Assembly: GCA_964387955.1 (NCBI GenBank)
Contig: CAYLXX010000023.1
Span: forward strand, 1-14,164
Direction of reading: 5' to 3'
DNA from: CAYLXX01 sp964387955
GTDB taxonomy: Bacteria > Patescibacteriota > Microgenomatia > UBA1406 > GWC2-37-13
Length of the DNA stretch: 14,164 nucleotides
Below, piece after piece: positions 1-6,615 of this stretch. Below the pieces are notes generated by a model. That model had not been told where the DNA came from, made no database searches, and saw only the letters and a program-made list of their open reading frames with translations. The first letter of the stretch is position 1. Each line of letters starts with the position of its first letter. The position numbers and the translations under genes were made by a program.

Positions 1-64
1 TTTTAATTTTTTTAATTTGTTTTTTGATTCAGACTTTGTGTATGATATTTTAACAGAAAATATT

Positions 65-448
65 TTACAGATGATCTGCTGCGTCAGTCTCTGCATCCTT
101 CTTAGTTTGATGCACAGTTCCATCCTTATGATGAGGAGGATAATAGACAGTATAGAGTTTTAATTCCTGAGTTGAAGATGTATTTATCACGTTATGTTTG
201 ATACCTGCCGGAACTATGATGGCGCTACCTTCTGTTATTACATGTTCTTCACCATTTAAAATTACTTTTCCTTCACCTTTTTCAATTCTTAAAAATTGGT
301 CAACTATTTCATGTACCTCAAGACCTATATCCTCATTTGGCTTAAGATTCATGACAACCAGTTGGGCGTGCTGGCCAGTATATAAGACTTTTCTGAAGTA
401 AGAATTTGTTAGCGTCTGTTTTTCAATATTATCGATGTAACCTATCAC
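65..448 (-). CDS. small single-domain cupin protein
   Basis: The 127-residue product is a single cupin beta-barrel. Motif 1 lies around residues 42-60 (H46, E47, D50-Q51, ending in KGEG) and motif 2 around 76-90, with PAGIKH supplying H85. The histidines would bind a metal, but the first motif reads HxxxDQ rather than the textbook HxHxxxE, so catalysis is not assured. The C-terminus (about 103-127) is polar and His/Asp rich. The start is GTG: the frame closes upstream at a stop near 470-472, no upstream ATG exists, and the next Met is residue 33, inside the fold. There is no SD; a TATAAT at 461-456 lies 7 nt before the GTG, suggesting a leaderless message. Substrate is unknown. The family is confident, the function is not. 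Confidence 0.85.
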   Translation of the reverse strand: MIGYIDNIEKQTLTNSYFRKVLYTGQHAQLVVMNLKPNEDIGLEVHEIVDQFLRIEKGEGKVILNGEEHVITEGSAIIVPAGIKHNVINTSSTQELKLYTVYYPPHHKDGTVHQTKKDAETDAADHL

Positions 449-455
449 ACTATTA

Positions 456-461
456 ATTATA
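456..461 (-). promoter_or_regulatory. -10 box (TATAAT) of the cupin gene
   Basis: A perfect TATAAT on the minus strand is separated from the cupin GTG by 7 nt (TAATAGT). No convincing -35 is visible 16-18 bp upstream in this AT-rich intergenic. With normal spacing, transcription would start at or within a base or two of the start codon. Confidence 0.5.
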
Positions 462-501
462 TAATAACTTTAGATATTAAAGAGAAGAAACATTCAATTT
501 T

Positions 502-510
502 TGATAAAAT
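502..510 (+). promoter_or_regulatory. extended -10 (TGATAAAAT) of the DUF1801-like gene
   Basis: TGn followed by TAAAAT lies 9 nt before the GTG at 520, with no SD between them. It is divergent from the cupin promoter at 456-461, so the 71-bp intergenic serves both genes. Confidence 0.5.
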
Positions 511-519
511 AAAGCTATT

Positions 520-951
520 GTGACAAATAATACTAAAAAGGCTAAAGGATTCTCGGACGAAGAACGCGCCGCTATGAAGGAACGTGCCCTTGAGTTAAAG
601 GCTCAAGCCAATAAAGAAGATGGAGAAAGTGCCGTTCTTGCAAAAATTGCCGAGATGCCTGAACCAGATCGCGCTATGGCCAAGCGACTCCATGCCATCA
701 TCAAAGCCAATATTCCAACACTCACATCGAAAACTTGGTACGGATTTCCTGCATATGTCAACAAGGAAGGTAAGATAGTTTGTTTTTTCCAAGGTGCATA
801 TAAGTTTAAATACAGATACGCGACGTTAGGTTTCAACGATCCGGCTAAACTTGACGAAGGTCACATGTGGCCAGTCGCGTATGCGCTGAAGAAGTTGACT
901 CCTGTTGAAGAGGCAAAAATCATCGCGCTTGTGAAGAAGGCAATTGGTTAA
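520..951 (+). CDS. DUF1801-like protein, possibly acquired
   Basis: This 143-residue soluble protein has a charged N-terminal helix (about 1-45, rich in Glu, Ala and Lys) and then a compact domain with KTWYGFPAY (about 70-78), a VCFFQ strand, FKYRYATLGF and MWPVAYALKKLT. From memory, this layout (FSDEERAAMKERA near the start, KTWYGxPAY, KLDxGxMWPxAYAL) matches proteins common in actinobacteria and annotated as DUF1801 domain proteins; no biochemical role is known. The gene is visibly richer in G and C and uses more codons such as CGC, GCC and CTC than its AT-rich neighbours, consistent with transfer but not proof. The start is GTG, chosen because it sits 9 nt after an extended -10 and no SD-led ATG precedes it. 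A second, shorter DUF1801 gene lies at 9468-9821. Confidence 0.8.
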   Translation: MTNNTKKAKGFSDEERAAMKERALELKAQANKEDGESAVLAKIAEMPEPDRAMAKRLHAIIKANIPTLTSKTWYGFPAYVNKEGKIVCFFQGAYKFKYRYATLGFNDPAKLDEGHMWPVAYALKKLTPVEEAKIIALVKKAIG

Positions 952-1037
952 GCTAGAACTCCTCACATTGCTTCATCAAATGCTTTTTTCTTACCTATTC
1001 GTAACATATTCATTGCTGAATATTTACTAAATGATTA

Positions 1038-1043
1038 TATGAT
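1038..1043 (+). promoter_or_regulatory. possible -10 (TATGAT) for the GlsB-like gene
   Basis: TATGAT lies 45 nt before the ATG of the GlsB-like gene. A TTGCTG 19 bp upstream (1013-1018) is a poor -35. If real, it gives a leader of roughly 40 nt containing the SD, unlike the short leaders elsewhere in the window. Confidence 0.3.
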
Positions 1044-1068
1044 CGGATTAATATTTTATTTTAAATTG

Positions 1069-1078
1069 AAAGGAGGTG
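1069..1078 (+). promoter_or_regulatory. strong Shine-Dalgarno AAAGGAGGTG
   Basis: Near-complete complementarity to the 16S rRNA 3' end, 10 nt before the ATG at 1089 counting from the last G. It is one of the few clear SDs in the window and fixes this start. The long spacing resembles that of the microprotein at 6501. Confidence 0.7.
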
Positions 1079-1088
1079 TGAAATAAAT

Positions 1089-1355
1089 ATGGGATTAATT
1101 GTAACTTTGATACTTGCTGGAGTTGTTGGTTGGATTGCATCTATGATTATGAAAACTGACGGCCAAATGGGTTGGGTCGCCAATATAATTGCTGGTATTA
1201 TTGGTGGTGTTGTGGGCACGGCATTGCTTGGATTTATTGCACCGGCTACACCCACAGACAACGGGTTAAATCTAATGGGTATAATCATCGGCGTAATAGG
1301 CGCCTGTCTGGCTATTTTTGCATGGCAACTTATCAGTGGAAGAAGAAGCGTGTAA
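1089..1355 (+). CDS. GlsB/YeaQ/YmgE-family small membrane protein
   Basis: This 88-residue, glycine-rich integral membrane protein has three hydrophobic segments: about residues 2-18, 27-52 (with a GIIGGVVGTALLGF Gly zipper) and 62-82. The layout, including the GWIASMIM first segment and a short polar loop before the last helix, is that of the YeaQ/YmgE/GlsB family (called transglycosylase-associated). Family members are often stress-induced, but their molecular role is unclear. The start follows a strong SD (1069-1078). The gene stands alone: it has its own leader and ends in an intrinsic terminator at 1373-1407. Family assignment is fairly sure; there is no evidence here for transglycosylase activity. 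Confidence 0.85.
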   Translation: MGLIVTLILAGVVGWIASMIMKTDGQMGWVANIIAGIIGGVVGTALLGFIAPATPTDNGLNLMGIIIGVIGACLAIFAWQLISGRRSV

Positions 1356-1372
1356 ATTAAATATTCTTAAGA

Positions 1373-1407
1373 GCCTCTAATCGAAGTTAAGCGATTGGAG
1401 GCTTTTT
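1373..1407 (+). terminator. intrinsic terminator after the GlsB-like gene
   Basis: An 11-bp stem pairs GCCTCTAATCG (1373-1383) with CGATTGGAGGC (1392-1402), with one G-U wobble, an 8-nt loop, and TTTTT directly after (1403-1407). It is the only convincing rho-independent terminator in the window. Confidence 0.88.
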
Positions 1408-1415
1408 GATATAAT
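1407..1415 (+). promoter_or_regulatory. extended -10 (TGATATAAT) of the 57-aa gene
   Basis: A perfect TGnTATAAT whose first T is the last T of the preceding terminator's T-run. It is 6 nt from the ATG at 1422, the spacing expected when transcription starts on the A of the start codon. Confidence 0.6.
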
Positions 1416-1421
1416 AAAGAA

Positions 1422-1595
1422 ATGAAATCAAACAATATTTTAGTTTTTACCATAGTCTCTTTGCTTTTACTCATTAACTTTTTCACATTTCACGATATCC
1501 CCGAGCCGCATAGTTTGAAAGATTGGTGCGTCCTAGCGGTTTCTATTCTCGTATTTTATTATCTCGCCCGACCGTATCTAAAAAAACTGAAGTAA
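1422..1595 (+). CDS. 57-aa two-helix membrane microprotein
   Basis: An ATG-to-TAA reading frame encodes 57 residues with two hydrophobic segments (about 6-23, ILVFTIVSLLLLINFFTF, and 37-50, CVLAVSILVFYYLA), a short polar link (DIPEPHSLKDW) and a basic tail (RPYLKKLK). I do not recognise the family. Support for it being real: a perfect extended -10 placed for a leaderless start, an upstream terminator that isolates it from the GlsB-like gene, two plausible helices with a positively charged end, and a stop codon one base from the stop of the convergent RND gene, filling the gap exactly. It could be a small membrane protein of unknown role. No terminator separates it from the convergent pump operon, so antisense read-through is possible. 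Confidence 0.6.
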   Translation: MKSNNILVFTIVSLLLLINFFTFHDIPEPHSLKDWCVLAVSILVFYYLARPYLKKLK

Positions 1596-1596
1596 A

Positions 1597-4500
1597 TTAT
1601 TTCTTCTTATTTTCTTCTTTATTAAAAATTATGTAGTACATCACTGGTATAAAAAAGAGCATGATGGTGCCTGAGAACATGAGACCGGCGATGATGGCTC
1701 CTCCTAGACCTTGCCAAAGCGGATTAGATAACGTAATTGGAACAAGTCCTAATATAGTGGCAAATGACGTGAGGGCGATCGGTTCAAGTCGGCTTTCGGC
1801 ACCATCAATAATGGCATATTTATATTCCAAGCCTTCTCGGATATTAATCATGATTTTATCAACGACCAAGATGGCATTTTTTACAACGATACCAAAAAGT
1901 GCCAGTACTCCAATTAAAGCGGGGAATGAAAGAGGAATGTGAATTAATGCAAAAATTATGAACACTCCAGAAATTGACAATGGTATAACCAACATCACGA
2001 TCAGCGCTCTTCTAAACGAATTAAACTGCAAAACCATTGTCACAAGAATTAATACAAACGATAAAATCATCGCCATAAGAATTGATGTGACAGATTTTTG
2101 ATTTTCTTCATTGACTCCGCCTGTTGACCAACTGTATCCCTCAGGTAAATTGACAGTGCTCAAATATTTCTGAAAATTTTGGTTGGCTTGAGATACGGAG
2201 AAGCCTTTTCTTACAGCAGCTGACACAGAAATTGTGCGTTTGCCATTTTCTCGCGTGATAACTGTCGGGTTGGCTTTTACAGTAAATGTCCCCAGTGATT
2301 CAATTGGAACTAATCCCGAAGGAGTTGGGACGGAGAGACTGGTGATGTTATCAATATATTCTTCGTTTGAGCTTGTGCGAATAGTGATATCTTTACTTTG
2401 ATTATTATCATTGGGTAACTTGATACTTACTGGACTAAATCCCGATGCATACGTTCTAAACCATAATCCAATGGCATCAATTGATAAACCAGCTTTGGCT
2501 ATTTTATCTTTGTCAGGTAAAAATACCAATTTGCTTGTTCCTGGTTTAATAGATTTACTGACATTATCAAGACCTGGTTGCTTGTTTAAATAAGACATAA
2601 AATTATTGGCAATTGTGTCGAGAGTTTTTAAATCGTCGCCATGAATTTTCACTTGCACATCTGCTCCAGCTGGAGGACCGCCGCTGACTTCCTGAATTGA
2701 GAACGTTCCTTTCACATAATCTTTATATTTATTTCTGATTTCCTCGGCGATATCGATTGAAGATTTCATTCGCTCTTTTTTTTCTGGCAAAACCATAGAA
2801 AACAAAATATTATTGGCCGCATTAGACGAATATCCGCCAGTGTTCATATCGAGACCGAGTCCGATGTTGGCACTGACAAATAATATCTCAGGTGTTTTTC
2901 TTAGTTGATCAAGAAGAACAAGCGCTTCTTTATTGGCGACATCAAGATTGGTTCCTGCAGGAAGCTCAACATTGATATATAAATAATTTTGATCACTTGC
3001 TGGAAAGAACTCATTTCTCACTAAACCAAGCGGCAATAAAATATACGAAAACAATGAAAAAATTACTACGATGATAATTACTTTGCGGCGATGCTGTGGT
3101 TTTGATAATATGCGATCCAGGACTTTTCTATAAAATTTACCAATCCTCTCGAAGCTGATAAATCCTTGGTTTAATTTTTGTCTAATTCCGGGTACTATTT
3201 GCACTCTCCCTTTCATGCGTTTCCAAAAAATTTCCCTCGTTTGATACAAGACAAACAGGACGAGTAAAAAGGCAAGAAATTCTAGAGGTTTTAGATTATT
3301 TTTCGGCAGTAGATTAAAAGCGACTATCAGCAACAATGCGATAAGCAATACTCGCACAAAAACTATTACTCTGCGCGGGAAATATCCTTTCAAAAGAATA
3401 ATTATAAAAGGAAGCGTAATAAACATAGCCACACCGAATGATCCAAGAAGACTACTGGAAACGACAATAGGTACAGGTTTAATAAATTCACCGATGATAC
3501 CGGTTGATAAGAGCATTGGTAAAAACGCCCAGACAGTAGTAATGGTTGTTGTAAAAATTGCTGTTATAAAATCTCGCCAGACCAGCAAGCCAGTTTCCAA
3601 AGGTGTGAATTTATTGGTGCGGTAGTAAGAGCTCATGGCCGATATCACAACCACAGTATCATCAACGAGCAGACCTAAAGATAAAAGTAGTGAAAAAAAA
3701 GCGATGAAAGAAAGCGCGATGCCAGTGAGATTCATGATGGTAAATGTGATCAAGAAAGTCATCGGGATTGCTAGCGATGCCACAATTGCCTGACGAGCAC
3801 CTAAGAAAATAAGAAGAGTAATAAAAACAAGTACTATGGTGATAAAAAGATCGCGTACAAGTTCGTTGAATTGTCGATTAATTTCGACTTGTGTATCTAA
3901 GATCGAGTAAATCTTGAACTGATCATTGTATTGTTTGATCATTTGATTAGTGATTTTTTTGGCATCAATAATAGATTGATTAATAGAGGTAGAGCTCGTT
4001 TTATACACGTCAAGTCGCACCGTTTTAATGGCTGACGTAGTATTGGTAGCTAAGTAAGAAGGAGTTTGACCGGGTTTACTTTTTAAATAAATTGTCGCAA
4101 CATCGCCAAGAGATACTGACTGACCGTTTAATGGTATTTTCAGGTTGCGCACATCATCGATGGAGATTATTTGTGGATCAATCGTTAGAGCATAGGTTGA
4201 TCGCTCGGTTTTCACCGAACCTGCAGGGTAAGAATTGGTGGCACTGGTTATAAGTCCGGCTAAAACTTGGGGATTTAAGTTGTAGGTATTAATTGCCTCT
4301 GGCTTGATAATAACTTGGATTTCTTGAGTATCCAGACCAGATGTTGTCACGTGATCGATAGTCTTAACATCCTTCAATCGATTAATCAGGTCAGTGCTAA
4401 ATTGCGTTAAACTTGCCGGGTCACCAGTACCTGTGACATTAAAAGACCAGACCGGTACGTTTTGGAAATCAAGCCGAATCACTTTGGGAGTTGTTGCGTC

Positions 4501-4914
4501 TTTTGGTAGATCAGTGACCGATGAGACAGCAGTTTGGACATCGTCACGAGCTTTATCCGGATCAATTCCCGATAAAAATTGCAACGTCACTACCGAAGAT
4601 GATTCTTGCGAAGATGAAGTAACGGTGTCGACTTTTTGTACTCCCGAAACTGCGTCTTCTATAGGTATCGTGACAAGTGATTCAACGTCGTTGGGACTTG
4701 CTCCGGGTAGAATTGTCGAGACAATGACAATCGGTATTTTGACATCTGGATTCAATACTTTAGGTAATTGCATGTAGCTGTAGACACCAGTGGCGACAAC
4801 GAGCATAACGATCAGAATGACAAGACGAGTATTTTTGAGATATTTTGCGATAAAGGAGTTTTTAAGTTTCTCGTCGAATCGAAGTTGACTTAAATACGAT
4901 TGTTTTCCTGCCAT
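1597..4914 (-). CDS. RND-family efflux permease with two extra membrane helices
   Basis: This 1105-residue permease is of the AcrB/HAE-type resistance-nodulation-division family, which uses proton influx to expel compounds. The first helix is at about 31-48 and the first large extracytoplasmic loop at 49-350. Helices 2-6 span about 353-508, helix 7 is at 611-630, the second loop spans about 631-943, and helices 8-12 span 945-1095. The proton-relay residues are present: D418-D419 in LVDDT of helix 4 and K1012 in VVKNAIL of helix 10. Between helix 6 and helix 7, normally joined by a short amphipathic stretch, there are about 100 residues holding two more hydrophobic segments (about 516-535 and 544-558). 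It starts 3 nt after the adaptor gene stop, without SD, so translation is probably coupled. Substrate is unknown, and no TolC-like gene is nearby. Confidence 0.93.
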   Translation of the reverse strand: MAGKQSYLSQLRFDEKLKNSFIAKYLKNTRLVILIVMLVVATGVYSYMQLPKVLNPDVKIPIVIVSTILPGASPNDVESLVTIPIEDAVSGVQKVDTVTSSSQESSSVVTLQFLSGIDPDKARDDVQTAVSSVTDLPKDATTPKVIRLDFQNVPVWSFNVTGTGDPASLTQFSTDLINRLKDVKTIDHVTTSGLDTQEIQVIIKPEAINTYNLNPQVLAGLITSATNSYPAGSVKTERSTYALTIDPQIISIDDVRNLKIPLNGQSVSLGDVATIYLKSKPGQTPSYLATNTTSAIKTVRLDVYKTSSTSINQSIIDAKKITNQMIKQYNDQFKIYSILDTQVEINRQFNELVRDLFITIVLVFITLLIFLGARQAIVASLAIPMTFLITFTIMNLTGIALSFIAFFSLLLSLGLLVDDTVVVISAMSSYYRTNKFTPLETGLLVWRDFITAIFTTTITTVWAFLPMLLSTGIIGEFIKPVPIVVSSSLLGSFGVAMFITLPFIIILLKGYFPRRVIVFVRVLLIALLLIVAFNLLPKNNLKPLEFLAFLLVLFVLYQTREIFWKRMKGRVQIVPGIRQKLNQGFISFERIGKFYRKVLDRILSKPQHRRKVIIIVVIFSLFSYILLPLGLVRNEFFPASDQNYLYINVELPAGTNLDVANKEALVLLDQLRKTPEILFVSANIGLGLDMNTGGYSSNAANNILFSMVLPEKKERMKSSIDIAEEIRNKYKDYVKGTFSIQEVSGGPPAGADVQVKIHGDDLKTLDTIANNFMSYLNKQPGLDNVSKSIKPGTSKLVFLPDKDKIAKAGLSIDAIGLWFRTYASGFSPVSIKLPNDNNQSKDITIRTSSNEEYIDNITSLSVPTPSGLVPIESLGTFTVKANPTVITRENGKRTISVSAAVRKGFSVSQANQNFQKYLSTVNLPEGYSWSTGGVNEENQKSVTSILMAMILSFVLILVTMVLQFNSFRRALIVMLVIPLSISGVFIIFALIHIPLSFPALIGVLALFGIVVKNAILVVDKIMINIREGLEYKYAIIDGAESRLEPIALTSFATILGLVPITLSNPLWQGLGGAIIAGLMFSGTIMLFFIPVMYYIIFNKEENKKK

Positions 4915-4917
4915 AGC

Positions 4918-6336
4918 TTAATACACGACAGTGACGCGGTCGCCGGCAATAATATTTCTATTGAGAATAACTTGATCAGATGCTTGAAGGCCAGATGTAA
5001 TCTCGGCGTAACCGCCAAAAACTTGACCGATAGTGACAGTTCTTGAGACTGCTTTGCCGTTTTCAACTACGAAGACATATGCTTGCTCTTGAGATTGATA
5101 AATAGCATCTAAGGGGACAAATGGTATAGCGCTACCAGTGTTGGCATATCCCACAGGAATAGCAACTGGTATAAATTCACCATCGGCGACAATGGGAAAA
5201 AACTGCGGCGGCACAACAAAATCAATACTGAATAATTGATTATCTGTTGCTTCTGTTGAAACAAAGTAAGGGAATTCATTATAGATTTCGGTACCAAAAT
5301 ACAAAGTGCTTTCCTCAATAAACGACACATTATGCGCAATATTTTCTGATACCAGTGCTACGGCAGTCACAACATCACTACTTCCTGCCAGAAGCAATAA
5401 AGGAGTGCCAGGGCTAACTTGTTGCCCCTCTTTCACGTAAATTCGTTGCACAGTACCCGGCAGAGGTGCAACTGGATGCATAAGATCGGCATTGACCTGT
5501 GCGATGGCAGCTTGTAATCTGGTAACTTCCTTATTGAGCTCTAATGCTTTTTCTTGGATATCCAACTGTTTTAAAGTAATCTCCTTCTGTAGTTGTGCTA
5601 TATCTGCAGGTGGATTGCTGTCTGAAGACTGGTATTCGGTTGATCGTAATGCCTGATTTAATCCGTTAATGGCGCCTTGAAATTGACTCTTCATCTCCTT
5701 CGTTTGGAGGATAATAGCATCGTTGATTCCGCCCGAGTTGGTGGCTACATAATTGTCCAAGTTTTGATTGAGAGTATTCACGATGTCTTGATCTAAGGTA
5801 AGCAAATCTTTGGTTTCTCCGATTGATTGACTAGAGATCTCTCGGAGACGTTCACTATTGGTTTCTGAGCTATTGGCTAAATCACGTTGTTTTTGGATAA
5901 GTTCTTTCTGTGTTTTAAAAGTATCTCGCACATTGGCGTATTGTTTTTGGGCGATAGCAGCTTGTAGAAGAGGAGCGTTTCCTCCCTGATAATTGCTGGC
6001 TAAATTAAATAGATTAGCGCCTTTATTAACCACATCACCTTCTTTGACATTAATTGACTGTATCACTCCAGCAGTTAAGGAAGTGATTTTTATTACTCCT
6101 GATTTCTCGATTTTTGCCTGTATAGTAATTCGAGGTGCGGTGCCAATTTTGTATATCTGTACAGATTTGATAACAGGTTTTGTAACAGGAGTTTTCTGCT
6201 TGGAGGAGAGAACTGTCCCCAAAAACATAATTGCAAGAAGCAATCCGAGTGCGATGATGAAGCTTGTGATGGGTCTACGTTTAATGAAGGTTGTGACTCG
6301 ATTATATGAGTATTTTACTTTAGGTGGAATTTTCAT
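4918..6336 (-). CDS. RND efflux periplasmic adaptor (membrane fusion protein)
   Basis: This 472-residue adaptor partners the RND permease encoded directly downstream. It has a basic N-terminus, one membrane anchor (about 23-41), and the first lipoyl half-domain (about 84-112, AGVIQSINVKEGDVV). A long helical hairpin follows (about 122-286, rich in Gln, Leu and Asn), then the second lipoyl half (about 287-318, GTVQRIYVKEGQQV), a beta-barrel domain (about 320-415) and a membrane-proximal domain (about 416-472, ending in GDRVTVVY). The N-terminus has an anchor helix and no lipobox cysteine. The ATG lies 11 nt after an extended -10 and no SD is seen. It is the first gene of the two-gene operon. 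The hairpin normally contacts an outer-membrane channel; in a monoderm it would have another role or none. Confidence 0.9.
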   Translation of the reverse strand: MKIPPKVKYSYNRVTTFIKRRPITSFIIALGLLLAIMFLGTVLSSKQKTPVTKPVIKSVQIYKIGTAPRITIQAKIEKSGVIKITSLTAGVIQSINVKEGDVVNKGANLFNLASNYQGGNAPLLQAAIAQKQYANVRDTFKTQKELIQKQRDLANSSETNSERLREISSQSIGETKDLLTLDQDIVNTLNQNLDNYVATNSGGINDAIILQTKEMKSQFQGAINGLNQALRSTEYQSSDSNPPADIAQLQKEITLKQLDIQEKALELNKEVTRLQAAIAQVNADLMHPVAPLPGTVQRIYVKEGQQVSPGTPLLLLAGSSDVVTAVALVSENIAHNVSFIEESTLYFGTEIYNEFPYFVSTEATDNQLFSIDFVVPPQFFPIVADGEFIPVAIPVGYANTGSAIPFVPLDAIYQSQEQAYVFVVENGKAVSRTVTIGQVFGGYAEITSGLQASDQVILNRNIIAGDRVTVVY

Positions 6337-6347
6337 GTGAGCGCAGT

Positions 6348-6356
6348 ATTGTATCA
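6348..6356 (-). promoter_or_regulatory. extended -10 (TGATACAAT) of the RND efflux operon
   Basis: On the minus strand TGA-TACAAT lies 11 nt before the adaptor ATG at 6336. The TGA is also the end of the second ATTCCTGA repeat (6354-6369), so any protein bound to the repeats would touch the promoter directly. Confidence 0.5.
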
Positions 6357-6369
6357 GGAATTCAGGAAT
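6354..6369. repeat. tandem 8-bp repeat, possible operator of the RND operon
   Basis: TCAGGAAT occurs twice head to tail on the plus strand, which is ATTCCTGA twice on the minus strand, ending in the extended -10 of the efflux operon. The position suits an operator. It includes one TTCAGG, resembling the TTCAG half-sites at 9822 and 11557, but the 8-bp period differs from their 11 bp, so a shared regulator is only a possibility. Confidence 0.35.
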
Positions 6370-6458
6370 TTAGCAAGGTGGGATAGGCTAAAGTTATGCT
6401 ATTACTTTTTATTACGTCTTTATTACGTTTTTTTCTCGGAGTTTTACTACTAAATTCA

Positions 6459-6464
6459 TATAAT
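6459..6464 (+). promoter_or_regulatory. possible -10 (TATAAT) for the Arg-rich microprotein
   Basis: A perfect TATAAT lies 36 nt before the ATG at 6501 without a clear -35. It would give a leader of about 30 nt containing the SD at 6483-6492. In AT-rich DNA the match alone is weak evidence. Confidence 0.35.
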
Positions 6465-6482
6465 GAAATTATTAAAAATCAG

Positions 6483-6492
6483 AAGGGGGTGA
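6483..6492 (+). promoter_or_regulatory. Shine-Dalgarno AAGGGGGTGA
   Basis: A purine-rich run complementary to the 16S rRNA 3' end. Its layout relative to the ATG at 6501 resembles the SD-to-ATG layout of the GlsB-like gene at 1089. The ATG at 6492 overlaps the motif and is too close to use it. Confidence 0.55.
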
Positions 6493-6500
6493 TGAACTTT

Positions 6501-6599
6501 ATGCCTATGATGAGAAGAATGGCTAGGAGAACTGCTAGGAGAACTGCACGACGAACATCAGCAAGAATGTCGACTGCTGATACACAAACCCAACAATAA
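6501..6599 (+). CDS. 32-aa arginine-rich microprotein with ARRT repeats
   Basis: The product starts MPMMRRMARRT, carries three copies of A-R-R-T (residues 8-19), and ends in a polar STADTQTQQ tail. It is strongly basic, with no membrane segment and no acidic residue except one Asp near the end. The first two repeats share almost the same 12-base DNA unit (GCTAGGAGAACT) and the third differs (GCACGACGAACA), so the amino-acid repeat survives codon change. The start at 6501 follows a strong SD. The same frame is open from ATG 6396, which would add a hydrophobic N-terminal helix, and ATG 6492 would add three residues. I do not recognise the family. RNA, DNA or membrane binding would suit the charge, but this is inference. 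Confidence 0.5.
   Translation: MPMMRRMARRTARRTARRTSARMSTADTQTQQ
6516..6551 (+). repeat. 12-bp tandem repeat encoding A-R-R-T
   Basis: Three 12-base units read GCTAGGAGAACT, GCTAGGAGAACT and GCACGACGAACA, with a related unit (TGAGAAGAATG) just before. The frame is kept at 12 bases, so copy number could change without a frameshift. Confidence 0.6.
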
Positions 6600-6600
6600 G

Positions 6601-6609
6601 TGTTATAGT
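6601..6609 (+). promoter_or_regulatory. extended -10 (TGTTATAGT) of the four-helix membrane gene
   Basis: TGn-TATAGT begins 1 nt after the microprotein stop and lies 6 nt (AAAGTT) before the GTG at 6616. This matches the arrangement at 1407-1422 (TGATATAAT, AAAGAA, ATG). Confidence 0.5.
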
Positions 6610-6615
6610 AAAGTT

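Larger units (their letters stand above)
952..1088. other. intergenic leader region before the GlsB-like gene
   Basis: 137 bp without a supported gene. It holds a T-run (984-989) without a good hairpin, the possible TATGAT at 1038 and the SD at 1069. No repeat or riboswitch-like structure was recognised. Confidence 0.5.
6337..6500. other. divergent intergenic between the RND operon and the Arg-rich microprotein
   Basis: It contains the minus-strand extended -10 (6348-6356), the 8-bp tandem repeat (6354-6369), a weak TAGGCT 6 nt before an in-frame ATG at 6396, a TATAAT at 6459 and the SD at 6483. The frame from 6396 is open into the microprotein and would encode a hydrophobic segment at its start. 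Confidence 0.5.

Noticed and set aside
45..63. Inverted repeat ATATTTT-AACAG-AAAATAT just downstream of the cupin stop, possible terminator
   Set aside because: The stem is only A-T pairs and no T-run follows on the cupin strand; such hairpins are expected by chance in this AT-rich DNA.
949..989. Possible terminator (AAGC...GCTT then T-run) after the first DUF1801-like gene
   Set aside because: The stem is 4 bp with a 16-nt loop and does not adjoin the T-run.
4394..4777. Open frame of 127 codons antisense to the RND permease gene, and similar frames opposite other genes
   Set aside because: They lie fully inside well-supported genes on the other strand and show no family motif, promoter or SD.
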